NCBI GenBank assembly: GCA_016840285.1
Contig: JAEOSR010000037.1
Location: forward strand, 1 to 64,000
Length of the DNA stretch: 64,000 nucleotides
Reading direction: 5' to 3'
DNA from: Candidatus Hodarchaeota archaeon
GTDB lineage: Archaea > Asgardarchaeota > Heimdallarchaeia > Hodarchaeales > Hodarchaeaceae
How positions within the stretch are numbered: the first letter of the stretch is position 1; the number at the start of each line of letters is the position of its first letter. A model generated the notes under the pieces. The model was given only the letters and a program-made list of their open reading frames with translations. It was not told the DNA's origin and searched no databases. Below, in pieces: positions 53,545-62,633 of this stretch. A program made the translations under genes and the position numbers.

Positions 53545-55068
53545 GTGACATCTAGGTTTCTTCAAGTTGTTCGGCCATTCATGTCAATCACTCCAGAAGT
53601 CGTCAAACCGACTCGTGAGGTTCATTTCAATGAAAAAGTAGTGTGGACATTCGCTGCTCTGGTCATTTATTTTGTAATGGCATCCACTCCAATTATTGGA
53701 GCTCAACATGAAGGAGCTGACCCTTTTGCTTTTATGCGTACAATTACAGCCTCAACTCAAGGCTCACTGGCAGAGCTTGGAATTGGCCCAATAGTTACAG
53801 CAGGACTAATTATGCAAATCTTAGTAGGGTCAAAAATCATTTCTGTAAACATGGGAGATCCAGAGGAGAGATCTCTCTATACTGGTGCACAAAAGGTCAT
53901 GTCAGTTGCAATGACGATCATTGAAGCTGCTGCATTCTTGATTGGGGGAACTTATGGAACTGATCTTGATCTCCAAACTCAATTGGCTATCATTGCTCAA
54001 TTATTAACAGCAGGTATTATCATCATCCTCCTAGATGAGATGATTCAGAAAGGGTGGGGTTTAGGATCTGGAATTTCTCTGTTCATTGCAGGTGGGGTGG
54101 GTTTGCAGATTTTTCAAGGATTATTTGCACTACAACCTTTCTTAGAAGGATCTGAACCTAGTGTAACTTCATATAGAGGCATTGTATTTGCTTTTCTTGC
54201 GTGGGCAACAAGTCGGGGTCCGATTGAGGCAATTGGAACGTTGTTTTTCCGATATAGCCCAGCTGAGAGTGTCAATTTACCTTCCCTTTCTCTCCTTTCT
54301 GTAGTAGCTACGATAGTAGTGTTCATCATTGTGATCTATTTTGAATCAATGCGGATTGAGATCCCAATCTCATATGCTCAATACAAGGGAATTCGTTCCA
54401 CTTACCCTATTAAACTGCTCTATGTGTCAAATATCCCTGTCATTTTAACTTCAGCCGTATTTGCTGACATTTACTTCATAGCTCAAATGGTTTGGAACGC
54501 GAGTGGCGGAGTACAAGGCACAGTTACCAATCCACTGGCTCAGTTTTTAGGAACGTTCAGTATTGATGAATCATCTCAACAATATGTTCCTGAATCTGGT
54601 CTTGTTTACTTCTTGACCCCTCCACGATCGCTTGTTGGCGATTTTGGAGTTTTTAATCTTAGTAGGGGACTAGAAAGTGTCATGCCCTCCTTAATTCGTG
54701 CCTTAATTTATGCTGTTATTCTGATTGTCCTTTCAGTTATTTTCTCAGTAATGTGGTTGGAAACCGCAGGAATGGGTCCTCGTGACGTAGCAAGCCAGTT
54801 CCTGCAATCAGGAATGCAAATGCCTGGATGGCGACGAAGTAAAAAGATTGTTGAACGTAGGTTAGAAATGTATATTCCTACAATAGCAGTAATAGGTGGA
54901 TTATTCATTGGTTCTCTTGCAGCTTTTGCAGATTTCCTTGGGGCCATAGGTTCTGGAATGGGTATTCTGCTATCGGTCAGTATTATGAGACAATATTTTG
55001 AATTGATAAGCAAAGAAAGAGTCGCTGAAATGAATCCTGCTTTACGCGGTTTCTTAGGAATAAATTAG
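53545..55068 (+). CDS. secY: protein translocase SecY/Sec61 alpha
   Basis: 507 residues with about ten spans. The N-terminus 'FLQVVRPFMSITPEVVKPTR' and 'FNEKVVWTFAALVIYF' resemble Sec61 alpha, and 'GIGPIVTAGLIMQIL' is a conserved SecY motif. It forms the protein-conducting channel with SecE (26.3 kb). GTG 53545 follows GGAGGT at 8 bases. The gene stands alone rather than in the ribosomal spc operon. Confidence 0.97.
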   Translation: MTSRFLQVVRPFMSITPEVVKPTREVHFNEKVVWTFAALVIYFVMASTPIIGAQHEGADPFAFMRTITASTQGSLAELGIGPIVTAGLIMQILVGSKIISVNMGDPEERSLYTGAQKVMSVAMTIIEAAAFLIGGTYGTDLDLQTQLAIIAQLLTAGIIIILLDEMIQKGWGLGSGISLFIAGGVGLQIFQGLFALQPFLEGSEPSVTSYRGIVFAFLAWATSRGPIEAIGTLFFRYSPAESVNLPSLSLLSVVATIVVFIIVIYFESMRIEIPISYAQYKGIRSTYPIKLLYVSNIPVILTSAVFADIYFIAQMVWNASGGVQGTVTNPLAQFLGTFSIDESSQQYVPESGLVYFLTPPRSLVGDFGVFNLSRGLESVMPSLIRALIYAVILIVLSVIFSVMWLETAGMGPRDVASQFLQSGMQMPGWRRSKKIVERRLEMYIPTIAVIGGLFIGSLAAFADFLGAIGSGMGILLSVSIMRQYFELISKERVAEMNPALRGFLGIN

Positions 55069-55097
55069 AATTTCCTAATATATTTCGATACTTTCGT

Positions 55098-55220
55098 CTA
55101 AATTTCGTTTAGATGAATCTGAACCTGATCACCTAGAGAAACGTCGAATATATCCGAGGCCTTTGCTTTGCGTAAAGCTATTTTGATAGTATCAATATAT
55201 TCACCCTCAAAATAACTCAT
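55098..55220 (-). CDS. possible 40-residue protein
   Basis: ATG 55220 to TAG at 55098: 'MSYFEGEYIDTIKIALRKAK' followed by 'SDIFDVSLGDQVQIHLNEI', which looks like a helix followed by an AbrB- or barrel-like strand pair. There is no clear ribosome site and it could be a remnant of a longer gene. Listed with low confidence. Confidence 0.35.
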   Translation of the reverse strand: MSYFEGEYIDTIKIALRKAKASDIFDVSLGDQVQIHLNEI

Positions 55221-55297
55221 TTGAGACTCTCTATTAATTTATTTTGTTGTGCTGACTATTTCTGTTCTGATTTCGGGTTGTACCGATTTTAAATCCT

Positions 55298-56720
55298 TTA
55301 TCCTTGATTTGGATGGTTCACATGCCCACTATTATCAGGATTTTTGGCAATTATTAATACTAAGATACCTAAAGAACTCATCATAAATAAAAATGATAAA
55401 GTACCAACGAAACTAGAAGATTCCATAATTATCCCTATAATTCCAAACCCAATTAAAGAGATAATTAAATTAATCGTATTAAATAGTGATTCTTGCGAGC
55501 TTCGTCTTTCTGAAGAAGTGATTTGATAGTACAATTGCCAATACATACTAGTAGCTAAACCACTTAATATTATTTTTAAGAAGAATATTAAGATAATTAA
55601 AACTAACTTGATGAAAGACGGGAAATTGACTATTAATACTAATAGATAAGCCATCCAAACAACTGGATAGCCTATAATATAAAATAGAAGGATTCCCTTA
55701 TAGGATGATTTAATAAAAGAGGTCACTTTTCCTGATAAGCGACTAAAAAGTGCAAAAATCACATTTGAGAGAGAAATAGTTAAAATTATAAATAAAAGGG
55801 ATAGAGTAGTAAATTGAATAACAAAATCATTCTGATTAAAAGTTTGATTGGATGAATAAATTTCATATAAGAGAGGAGAAAAGACTAAAGTAGTAAAGGA
55901 TATGGAGGTGAAACTTAGGATTGAAAAACCTAAGAAAAATGGGAGGATGAATAAATAATATCTCCTTAGATTGTTTAAAATTACTAAAAATCTTGAAGAA
56001 ATTGATTGTTTTTTTTCATATAAATTATCGTCTTTCTCTTTCTTATGGGTTATTTTTTCATTTTTCGGTTTGGAAATAAATTTTAAACCTAATAAAATTC
56101 CCAGCGCAGCAATAAGAGCTTGTAGTAAGAAAATATACTGAGGTAAAATCCGACATTGTTGAAGAAGGATTCCTCCTATGAATGTAGCCATACCAACAAT
56201 GATTGATCTAGCAAAACTGATATTTCCCATAATATTCCGAAATAATAATCCAGATTCAGAAGATTTTGGAGCAATAGTTTCCCAAGAATTAAGAAACCAA
56301 GAAATGAATGATCCTGATATAAGTGCGGAATAAATTCCAACCAAAATCTCCAAGAGAATTAGGTGAAGAGGAAGAGTCACAACAGTTAAACCAAGATAAT
56401 AAAACATCAAACAAAATAATGCACCACAGAACGCCATTCTTTGTCCATAACGGTCTGTTAAAAAACCAAGGGGTACATCAAGGATTGCACCAGCCAACAT
56501 ACCAATTGCTACAATGATGCTAAAAGCGCTAAAAGAATCTAAAACAGAAAGGTAATAAAGGGAGATCCAGGAATAACTGAGATAGATTCCAGAAACTACA
56601 ATTTGTAAGCTAAAAAATCTTATACTTAAACTCTGTAATTCTTTCGGAAAAGTCGATATACCAAGAATACTATGTATAAATGCGATCCTTTATCCCATCC
56701 TTTAATTTGGAAAAATGCAT
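55298..56720 (-). CDS. MFS transporter needing a +1 frameshift
   Basis: A major facilitator with about 12 hydrophobic segments and the MFS loop 'GFLTDRYGQR' after span 2. The main frame (ATG 56500, 400 residues) lacks span 1. The same frame is open upstream to 56696 and clearly encodes span 1 ('LQIVVSGIYLSYSW') but has no ATG, GTG or TTG. An ATG at 56720, one base after the FIST stop, opens 16 codons (M-H-F-S-K...) and hits TAG at 56672-56670. Skipping one base there joins it to the transporter frame, about 473 residues. Substrate unknown. Confidence 0.8.
56670..56675 (-). other. +1 frameshift site or indel in the MFS gene
   Basis: The minus strand reads ACA TAG; skipping the T continues as AGT ATT CTT in the transporter frame. 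A stop codon at the shift point is typical of programmed +1 sites, but no known slippery or stimulatory element is visible. A one-base insertion (mutation or assembly error) is equally possible. Confidence 0.45.
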
Positions 56721-56721
56721 T

Positions 56722-58101
56722 TCAATAGGTAAAAGAAGTCTTCTTAGCTATACTTGCTACTGTGCTGAAATTAACAATAGGGAAATTTTGTGAATTAATC
56801 TCTCCTCCTGAGATGACCACTAAATAAGGAGTATCATTAAAATGTCTGGTATATTTCTCAATGAATTGATCGAATTTATCTCCAACAATCATTGCCCTAT
56901 TCGCACAATCAAATATTAGCCCAAAAGCTGAATCTTTTGTGATTAAGTTTGATAAAGTGTTATTCAATAAATGTTCAATTGTTGAGGCACTCTGATTACA
57001 TATGTAAGCTTGATAATGGTTTGGATCTTTGGAAATCAGTTTTTTAACAACCTGACTAGGTGCTGTGATAAGAGCATGTTTAAGATTTGGATTAACAGCT
57101 AATGAATAGAGATTCTGTTTCTGTTCTTCATCAATAACGCATAGTGGTCTATAAGGATGATAATAGAAGTATCGTTGGGTACATTCTTCAAGCACTTCAG
57201 GTGTTTCTTCCATATTAAAAAGCTCTAATAATGCTTCAGATCCCCATTTTCCTCTAATTCGGGGGATAAACCCACCATCAAGGAAACTATCAATATCGAA
57301 GCTCTTATCAGGCATGATACTTGCACCAGAACTAGTTCTACTTTCAAATTCTAGATCAGGAGAGCTTATTGATACGTATGCCAACGAATCTTTGTAAGCT
57401 TTGCAGTTATGGAATTGATATGACTTATTCAGGGTTAATGGATCAGCTCCAAAGGTTCCTGTGTAATGTATCCCTTTTTCATATAGCTTCGTGAAAAGAG
57501 ACCAAGCGCAAGAGTATGATATTCCCATACCTGCGATATCCATTGAGATTCCTGATATTTTTCCCATCATTTTGGATAAAAATGGAAATTTACGCCAAAT
57601 CCGATTATTTAAAACACAAAAAGGATTCAAACCTTCAAGCCGATGATTCAACAGATCTGCAATAAATTTTGGAAATCCTAGTCCTGGAGGGAAGAAGATG
57701 TGAGTAGTGTTTGATCCACTTTTCAGTTCATTTTTTACTGTATTTTCACATTTTTTTACAGTTTTAAAGGTTTTCAATCGAGTACCAATACGAAACCGTT
57801 TTACGATGTGACTTTTAGCCTTAACTCCAGCTAAAAGCATGATTCCTGCCCCCTTCAATCCATAGTCGTCATTATTTGCTATCCCAATGCCAGAGCATCC
57901 TGATAAAGGAACCTCGTGATATTCATCTTTAATAATATTCATTGCCTTGTTGTAAGTTTTAGTTCCTCCTGCATGAGAACCAGTGAAGTAAAGTATAAGG
58001 GATGGTCGCGTTCCTAGAGTTATTTGAGCTTGTTTAAGTGCTTTTTCTGTAGCCCATGTTAAATTATGATCAATACATAGACCAACGGCGGCATTTATCA
58101 T
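56722..58101 (-). CDS. FIST-domain sensory protein
   Basis: 459 residues. FIST_N ('GLCIDHNLTWATEKALKQAQ', 'PLSGCSGIGIANND') and FIST_C ('YICNQSASTIEHLLNNTL', 'LIFDCANRAMIVGDKFDQFI') domains are present. FIST binds small ligands, perhaps amino acids, and controls signalling output. CTAGGTGAT before ATG 58101 is a good ribosome site. It is cotranscribed with the roadblock, KaiC-like and GTPase genes, with 2-base spacing to roadblock. Confidence 0.92.
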   Translation of the reverse strand: MINAAVGLCIDHNLTWATEKALKQAQITLGTRPSLILYFTGSHAGGTKTYNKAMNIIKDEYHEVPLSGCSGIGIANNDDYGLKGAGIMLLAGVKAKSHIVKRFRIGTRLKTFKTVKKCENTVKNELKSGSNTTHIFFPPGLGFPKFIADLLNHRLEGLNPFCVLNNRIWRKFPFLSKMMGKISGISMDIAGMGISYSCAWSLFTKLYEKGIHYTGTFGADPLTLNKSYQFHNCKAYKDSLAYVSISSPDLEFESRTSSGASIMPDKSFDIDSFLDGGFIPRIRGKWGSEALLELFNMEETPEVLEECTQRYFYYHPYRPLCVIDEEQKQNLYSLAVNPNLKHALITAPSQVVKKLISKDPNHYQAYICNQSASTIEHLLNNTLSNLITKDSAFGLIFDCANRAMIVGDKFDQFIEKYTRHFNDTPYLVVISGGEINSQNFPIVNFSTVASIAKKTSFTY

Positions 58102-58103
58102 AT

Positions 58104-58541
58104 TTAATCACCTAGTAATTTCTTTTCATCTATAATCCAGCCTAACCGTTTCGCAGTTCTACTCATCTCAATCTCCATTAAACCACTATTCGCTTTTGAA
58201 TTCAAAAGAGTCACTAAAATGCTTGAATTTCCTGCACGATAGAAATATACAGGAATCCTCAATTTTGGATTGATTTCTTTATCATATTTGACAGACTTCG
58301 AACCTCTTTGAAGTTCCTCCATTGTTTTAGAAATAATATTTCTAACCCAACTAATCACAATTAACAAATCTTGGGAAGCAATACTCTGATAATGAGACTC
58401 TAGGACTCGTCCGTCTAATCGAAAAAGTAATACAGCCTGTACATCATCAAATTCAGCTAAATGTCCGAGTTCCTTCTCAATTGACGTAATAACTGATGAT
58501 AGGTTAGTTGGAGAAGTCATACTAGTCTCTTGAGATATCAT
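58104..58541 (-). CDS. roadblock/LC7 domain protein
   Basis: About 138-145 residues. The roadblock fold is seen as helix, 'VQAVLLFRLDGRVLESH', helix 'LIVISWVRNIISKTMEEL', strand 'RIPVYFYRAGNSSILVTLL' and a final helix. Roadblock proteins bind Ras-like GTPases, as MglB does with MglA. ATG 58520, one base after the KaiC stop, is the likelier start; ATG 58541 overlaps. Its partner is probably the GTPase of the same operon. Confidence 0.88.
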   Translation of the reverse strand: MISQETSMTSPTNLSSVITSIEKELGHLAEFDDVQAVLLFRLDGRVLESHYQSIASQDLLIVISWVRNIISKTMEELQRGSKSVKYDKEINPKLRIPVYFYRAGNSSILVTLLNSKANSGLMEIEMSRTAKRLGWIIDEKKLLGD

Positions 58542-59271
58542 AAACTAACAATCCTTTATTTTTCTCAAAGCCAATGGGTTGAGGTGCTTCCGAATGACCG
58601 GATCCTCTGAACTTGCGAATACTAAGAGTTCTGTTGTAAATTCCACCTAATCCAATGTGTTCTAATTCAATAATTGAATCAGATAAGAAGAGTGGAATCC
58701 TTGCAAGAGTTTTTCCAAATCCTTTTTCGATTGTAACAACAGAAGTTCCAATCTTTCTTAACGAAGAGAAAATTCGATTTATTACGTTTCTCTGTTGGTT
58801 TGGTTCTGGGATTTCAAGAAGTAAAGGAGTAAGAGGATCGATTGCTATTCGAATGCCTCCATGATAACCCTCTGCTGTTTCTTTGATCACTTCAAGATAC
58901 TTTGGTAACTCAGACATAAAAAAACGTAAAGCAATTTCACCTGAAGTCAAATCTGAATCTTCTGAAAAAGCGACTTGAAATTGCAGATTTCCTCGCGTAT
59001 ACTTCTCTTCGAATTTCGTTAAACCTATATCTCTACAGTCCTGGAGGACAGAATTTAGGTTTTGTTCTAAGGAAACATACAAAGCTGGAGATTGGGGTTC
59101 TTTGGAACAAAATTGCCAGCAAAATGTTGATTTTCCACATCCAGGATCAGCAATGATTACATTTACCGAATTCTTCCGAAGACCTCCAAAGACTAAGTTA
59201 TCAAAACCAGGGACGCCACTTAATATTCTTTCATTCTCTTGTTTTTGCATTTTTCTTAATAATTTTTGCAT
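58522..59271 (-). CDS. KaiC/RadA-like RecA-superfamily ATPase
   Basis: 249 residues. 'ILSGVPGFDNLVFGGLRKNS' and Walker A 'IADPGCGKSTFCWQF' identify a KaiC-type ATPase; Walker B is near 'GIRIAIDPLTPLLLE'. In archaea these single-domain KaiC proteins occur in signalling. GGTGGATTAA precedes ATG 59271. It lies between the GTPase (10-base gap) and the roadblock gene. Confidence 0.9.
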   Translation of the reverse strand: MQKLLRKMQKQENERILSGVPGFDNLVFGGLRKNSVNVIIADPGCGKSTFCWQFCSKEPQSPALYVSLEQNLNSVLQDCRDIGLTKFEEKYTRGNLQFQVAFSEDSDLTSGEIALRFFMSELPKYLEVIKETAEGYHGGIRIAIDPLTPLLLEIPEPNQQRNVINRIFSSLRKIGTSVVTIEKGFGKTLARIPLFLSDSIIELEHIGLGGIYNRTLSIRKFRGSGHSEAPQPIGFEKNKGLLVYDISRD

Positions 59272-59281
59272 TTAATCCACC

Positions 59282-59872
59282 TTAAGAGATTAATAGATGT
59301 TTTGAGATTTTTAATGATGAATCTGGAGAAAGAACTTTCTCATTTTTCCTGTAATTCTGAACAAATTCAATTATTGTTTCAAAAATCTCCATTACAGAGA
59401 GTACATCCTTTGATGAACACTTGAACGAAGATGTACACTGAAATTTCTTCTGAAAAGCTGTTAAATCAATTTCTCTTTCTTCAAAAGAAGCAATATCTGA
59501 TTTTGTTCCAATTAAAAATCTGGGTACATGAGGTTCAATGAAATTCAGCCATTCAGGAATTGAAAACAGGGACGATAAATCTGTCAGATCAAAGCATAGG
59601 ACTGCGACATCGGAACCTTTGCAAAATTCCCTGAATACCCCCATATTCTTGAATTGGTCTTGTCCTCCTAGATCCCAAATTTGAATTTTGCCACAAGAAA
59701 TTTTATGGTTAGAAAATATTTTCGAATGAAATTCAACTGCAATCGTTTGTCTTGCTTCTCTAAAAAATGAATTGTTGATAAATGTCTTTGATATCGTTGT
59801 TTTTCCAACGCCTCCTTCACCTAAGATGACCATTTTCAAAGGTTTAGCACTATTTGGGGGTATTAACCTCAT
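59282..59872 (-). CDS. Ras-superfamily small GTPase
   Basis: About 196 residues from ATG 59872. G1 'GEGGVGKTT', G3 'IWDLGGQDQF', G4 'GTKSD' and G5 'CSSKD' are intact. G3 'DLGGQ' has Gly as in Arf/Rag/MglA-like proteins rather than the Ras/Rab 'DTAGQ'. There is no C-terminal prenylation Cys, so membrane binding, if any, is by other means. It heads the operon GTPase-KaiC-roadblock-FIST-MFS. Asgard archaea are rich in such GTPases. Confidence 0.93.
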   Translation of the reverse strand: MRLIPPNSAKPLKMVILGEGGVGKTTISKTFINNSFFREARQTIAVEFHSKIFSNHKISCGKIQIWDLGGQDQFKNMGVFREFCKGSDVAVLCFDLTDLSSLFSIPEWLNFIEPHVPRFLIGTKSDIASFEEREIDLTAFQKKFQCTSSFKCSSKDVLSVMEIFETIIEFVQNYRKNEKVLSPDSSLKISKHLLIS

Positions 59873-59988
59873 GAGACACACCAATACTTCCAGTATTACT
59901 TTCTATTTTAATTACCCAAATATTACAATTCTAGTACTAATTTTTGGGAGGTTAAAAGCTGAAAAGAAAGAAAAAAATTGGTGAAAAC

Positions 59989-60201
59989 ATGAAAATCCTT
60001 TCCATGAAAAATAAAGCTTCTTCTTTGACGAAGTTGTTTAGGATCAAAAGAAGAGGATCGCCTTTAGTTGAAGAAGGAATATTGATAGGATTGAGTCTAT
60101 TTGGCTTCTTACTCATCTTATCAATTGTTACTGGAGTTCTTGATTGGCTTCTAATTAATGCTGATGAATTACTCAAGGAATTAGGATCATTATTTTCCTA
60201 A
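59989..60201 (+). CDS. small pilin-like (class III signal) membrane protein
   Basis: A 70-residue protein. A basic N-terminus 'KLFRIKRRG' is followed by 'SPLVEEGILIGLSLFGFLL', which puts Glu at +5 after Gly, as in type IV pilins and archaeal class III signal peptides, and then a hydrophobic helix. GGTGA sits 5-6 bases before ATG 59989. It is divergent from the GTPase operon and precedes tRNA-Ala on the opposite strand. Confidence 0.65.
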   Translation: MKILSMKNKASSLTKLFRIKRRGSPLVEEGILIGLSLFGFLLILSIVTGVLDWLLINADELLKELGSLFS

Positions 60202-60287
60202 TAATGGTCCTCAATAATTCGATTTAGCCTGATTAAATCGATCGGAGTCCTGAAGGGTATTTTTACTTTTATAATAGAATTAGAGTA

Positions 60288-60392
60288 TGGACCGAGTGGG
60301 ATTTGGACCCACGACCTCCTGATATCTTGAACAGAAGTAACTAACAGTCTGTTTGCAAGCCAGGCGCTACTACCAGACTGAGCTATCGGCCC
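60288..60392 (-). tRNA. tRNA-Ala (TGC) with one intron
   Basis: Acceptor GGGCCGA/TCGGTCC contains the G3-U70 alanine identity pair, with discriminator A. Anticodon stem CCTGG/TCAGG, T arm GTGGG-TCCAAAT-CCCAC. The intron is 60324-60353 (30 nt) at 37/38: helix CTTG/CAAG, bulges CA^A and AT^A, with an inner stem ACAGA/TCTGT. Removal gives loop CTTGCAA with anticodon TGC at 60355-60357. Confidence 0.94.
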
Positions 60393-60433
60393 TAAATTCA
60401 AGATAGTGAAATAATGTTTTTTTTAAAAAAGTT

Positions 60434-61000
60434 TCAATTTTCGTCGAGAGGCCGTTTTTTCCAAATTCTTAGAGGTTCCTGCTTAGATCTAAATCGTAAT
60501 TGTTCTAAATTACGATAGACTGTACTATGTTTCGAACCATGAACTAATTGCATGATAGCTTCTCTTGCATTTCTAATCTCTGAAATTTCTCCAATGATTG
60601 AAACTTGATTACCAAAAATAGAAATTAATACTTCTGTACTGGCCTCAATCATCTTCCTTGCTTTTCCCTTCTCTCCAATAAGTCGTGATTTTATTCTTTT
60701 AATAGTATTCTTAGTTCCTCCCAGTTCAATTGTTTCAAGAAAGATATTATCGTCTAACAAGTTGAAAGCTTTTTCCGCGCTGAATCCCTTACCGATTGCT
60801 TTAATTATGTCACGAGCTTTCCAAACGGATGTTGGATCTGTTGTATCTGCTGTTGATGATATGTGAACTGAACCATCTTCACTGTTAATCTGAATAGAAA
60901 CACTGGTAAAAGATTCTATCTCAGATTTTACAATGCCTTTTTTTCCAATCACGACTCCAATTCGGCTTTTAGGAATTTTAAAACGATTTTCTATTACCAT
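60434..61000 (-). CDS. KH-domain RNA-binding protein Dim2/Pno1 homologue
   Basis: 188 residues with two KH domains, including 'IPKSRIGVVIGKKGIVKSEI' and 'SRLIGEKGKARKMIEASTEV'. The archaeal KRR1/Pno1 (Dim2) family acts in small-subunit maturation with Nob1 and Rio kinases. It lies 16 bases after the Rio1 gene, a conserved pair. Confidence 0.94.
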   Translation of the reverse strand: MVIENRFKIPKSRIGVVIGKKGIVKSEIESFTSVSIQINSEDGSVHISSTADTTDPTSVWKARDIIKAIGKGFSAEKAFNLLDDNIFLETIELGGTKNTIKRIKSRLIGEKGKARKMIEASTEVLISIFGNQVSIIGEISEIRNAREAIMQLVHGSKHSTVYRNLEQLRFRSKQEPLRIWKKRPLDEN

Positions 61001-61016
61001 TCGGGTTCTTTCACCT

Positions 61017-61868
61017 TTAGGATTCCATTTGGTCTACTGATATAAGGTTTTTATCTGGAAAATCCTTGATAATTTCATCAAAAAGCTCTTTTTCGTCAGG
61101 AATTTCAAATTCTTTTCCTGAAAAAAAAGATAGAACATTTTTCAGGTCTCGAATTAGAAATTTAAAAGCCTTGGGATGTGAAACTAACACACTCTGGCTC
61201 ATATCTATGAAATAGGGAGTCTGATTTCCGATTAAAATGTTGAAAGGTGATAAATCTGCATGTACTAAACCTGCACGCCGAAAAAGAAGTTTTATTTGGT
61301 CAAGTATCTGGGTCAAAATAGGTTGTGTAAAAGCTTCTGGTGTGTATTTTAACAAAGGATATGGTTCTCCATCTTTTCCAAGAAGTTCCATTATTAAAAT
61401 GTTATTCTTTATCAAAATTGGCTTTGGTACGTTAATTTCTGCTAATGAACTTCGTTGAAGATTGCTATATTCTTTCTCCGCCCAAAGGTTGATAATTTGG
61501 CGGGTTTTTTTACTGTGTTTTCTAAATCTTATGTCACCCTGAATATAGCGAATTATCCGTTTGAAATTAAGTGTACTAGTCCGAAATATTTTCACGACAA
61601 TTGGTGACATTACTGAGTACGCTTTACAATACTCTTTACCCTCTGGTCCAAGCTCAGCCAAAAAAACACCAGCTTCCTTGCCAGAAGCAATGGTTCCAGT
61701 AATTGAACTCAGAAATCCTTTGGTTTGCAACCGTTTTAGCTGTTTTGCAGTATTCAGATCAATTACAGCGTCTACAGTTTTAAAATCTTCAGATCTTTTC
61801 TTTTTTTTTCTCCATCGGTCTTCATTTCGACCTACTATTTCCCATATCTTTTTATCATCTGGTTTCAT
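61017..61868 (-). CDS. rio1: RIO1-type protein kinase
   Basis: 283 residues. 'GTIASGKEAGVFLA' is the RIO phosphate loop, 'VVKIFRTSTLNFK' the RIO1 catalytic-Lys strand, 'LVHADLSPFNILI' the catalytic loop and 'YFIDMSQSV' the metal-binding Asp. RIO1 acts in late 40S/30S maturation. Its start overlaps the Csl4 stop by 14 bases. Confidence 0.95.
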   Translation of the reverse strand: MKPDDKKIWEIVGRNEDRWRKKKKRSEDFKTVDAVIDLNTAKQLKRLQTKGFLSSITGTIASGKEAGVFLAELGPEGKEYCKAYSVMSPIVVKIFRTSTLNFKRIIRYIQGDIRFRKHSKKTRQIINLWAEKEYSNLQRSSLAEINVPKPILIKNNILIMELLGKDGEPYPLLKYTPEAFTQPILTQILDQIKLLFRRAGLVHADLSPFNILIGNQTPYFIDMSQSVLVSHPKAFKFLIRDLKNVLSFFSGKEFEIPDEKELFDEIIKDFPDKNLISVDQMES

Positions 61869-62478
61869 TCCTAGATGGCCTCAAATCACGAATTATTGGT
61901 TTCCCAAAGTATTTAGATGTGATTCTTGTTTGGATACTATCACAATTGGGACATTCTAATATATTCCGTCTTTTAAACTTCAATTCATGGCCACATTGGA
62001 TACAATAAGAAATAATAACACCTAAATCGTCTCCAATTAAGCTAATATATACCGGTTTAGCTGCTCTAATTATTCGGAATCTAATCCAATCCCCTGGGCG
62101 AGCTACTTCATACATATTCTTTACAAAACGTCGGGATGCTTCTGATACATGTAATACTGCACTGGTAGGGATCAATAGATATTCTTGATTTAAATAATAT
62201 ATGTTAATTGATGCAATTTGTTTTTTCATGAATTCTACGCGACCCATTCCAATATCCCCATTCTTTATCGTTCTATGGGGATTTTTTGGAACTACCGAAA
62301 TCTTATGTCTTTTAGTATCTGTAACCACCCGACCAAAGATTTTTGAATAAATACCCCCATTCTGTTCATAACAAGTTTCATCAGGCAGAAATTCTTCTAT
62401 TACTGCTATTTTATCACCTGGTAGGACCCAATCATCATTAGAGTCTGATTTTTTGCTATTTTTCATGTCCATTCCCAT
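61855..62478 (-). CDS. csl4: exosome subunit Csl4
   Basis: 207 residues: an N-terminal domain ('VLPGDKIAVIEEFLPDETCY'), a central S1 domain ('TSAVLHVSEASRR', 'RPGDWIRFRI') and a C-terminal zinc ribbon 'CIQCGHELKFKRRNILECPNC'. It caps the archaeal RNA exosome. The order Csl4-Rio1-Dim2 links RNA decay with ribosome maturation. Confidence 0.95.
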   Translation of the reverse strand: MGMDMKNSKKSDSNDDWVLPGDKIAVIEEFLPDETCYEQNGGIYSKIFGRVVTDTKRHKISVVPKNPHRTIKNGDIGMGRVEFMKKQIASINIYYLNQEYLLIPTSAVLHVSEASRRFVKNMYEVARPGDWIRFRIIRAAKPVYISLIGDDLGVIISYCIQCGHELKFKRRNILECPNCDSIQTRITSKYFGKPIIRDLRPSRNETR

Positions 62479-62633
62479 TTATACTACTTATCATCGCGCT
62501 TTAATAATATTCGAGTAATTATATCTTATGATTCGATTACGATCAATTGAGAGTTTTATTTAATCATTGATTCCTTACCAACTTAATTAGACCTCAATTA
62601 AAATGGGTTTACTGATTATATTGGAAAATTCGG

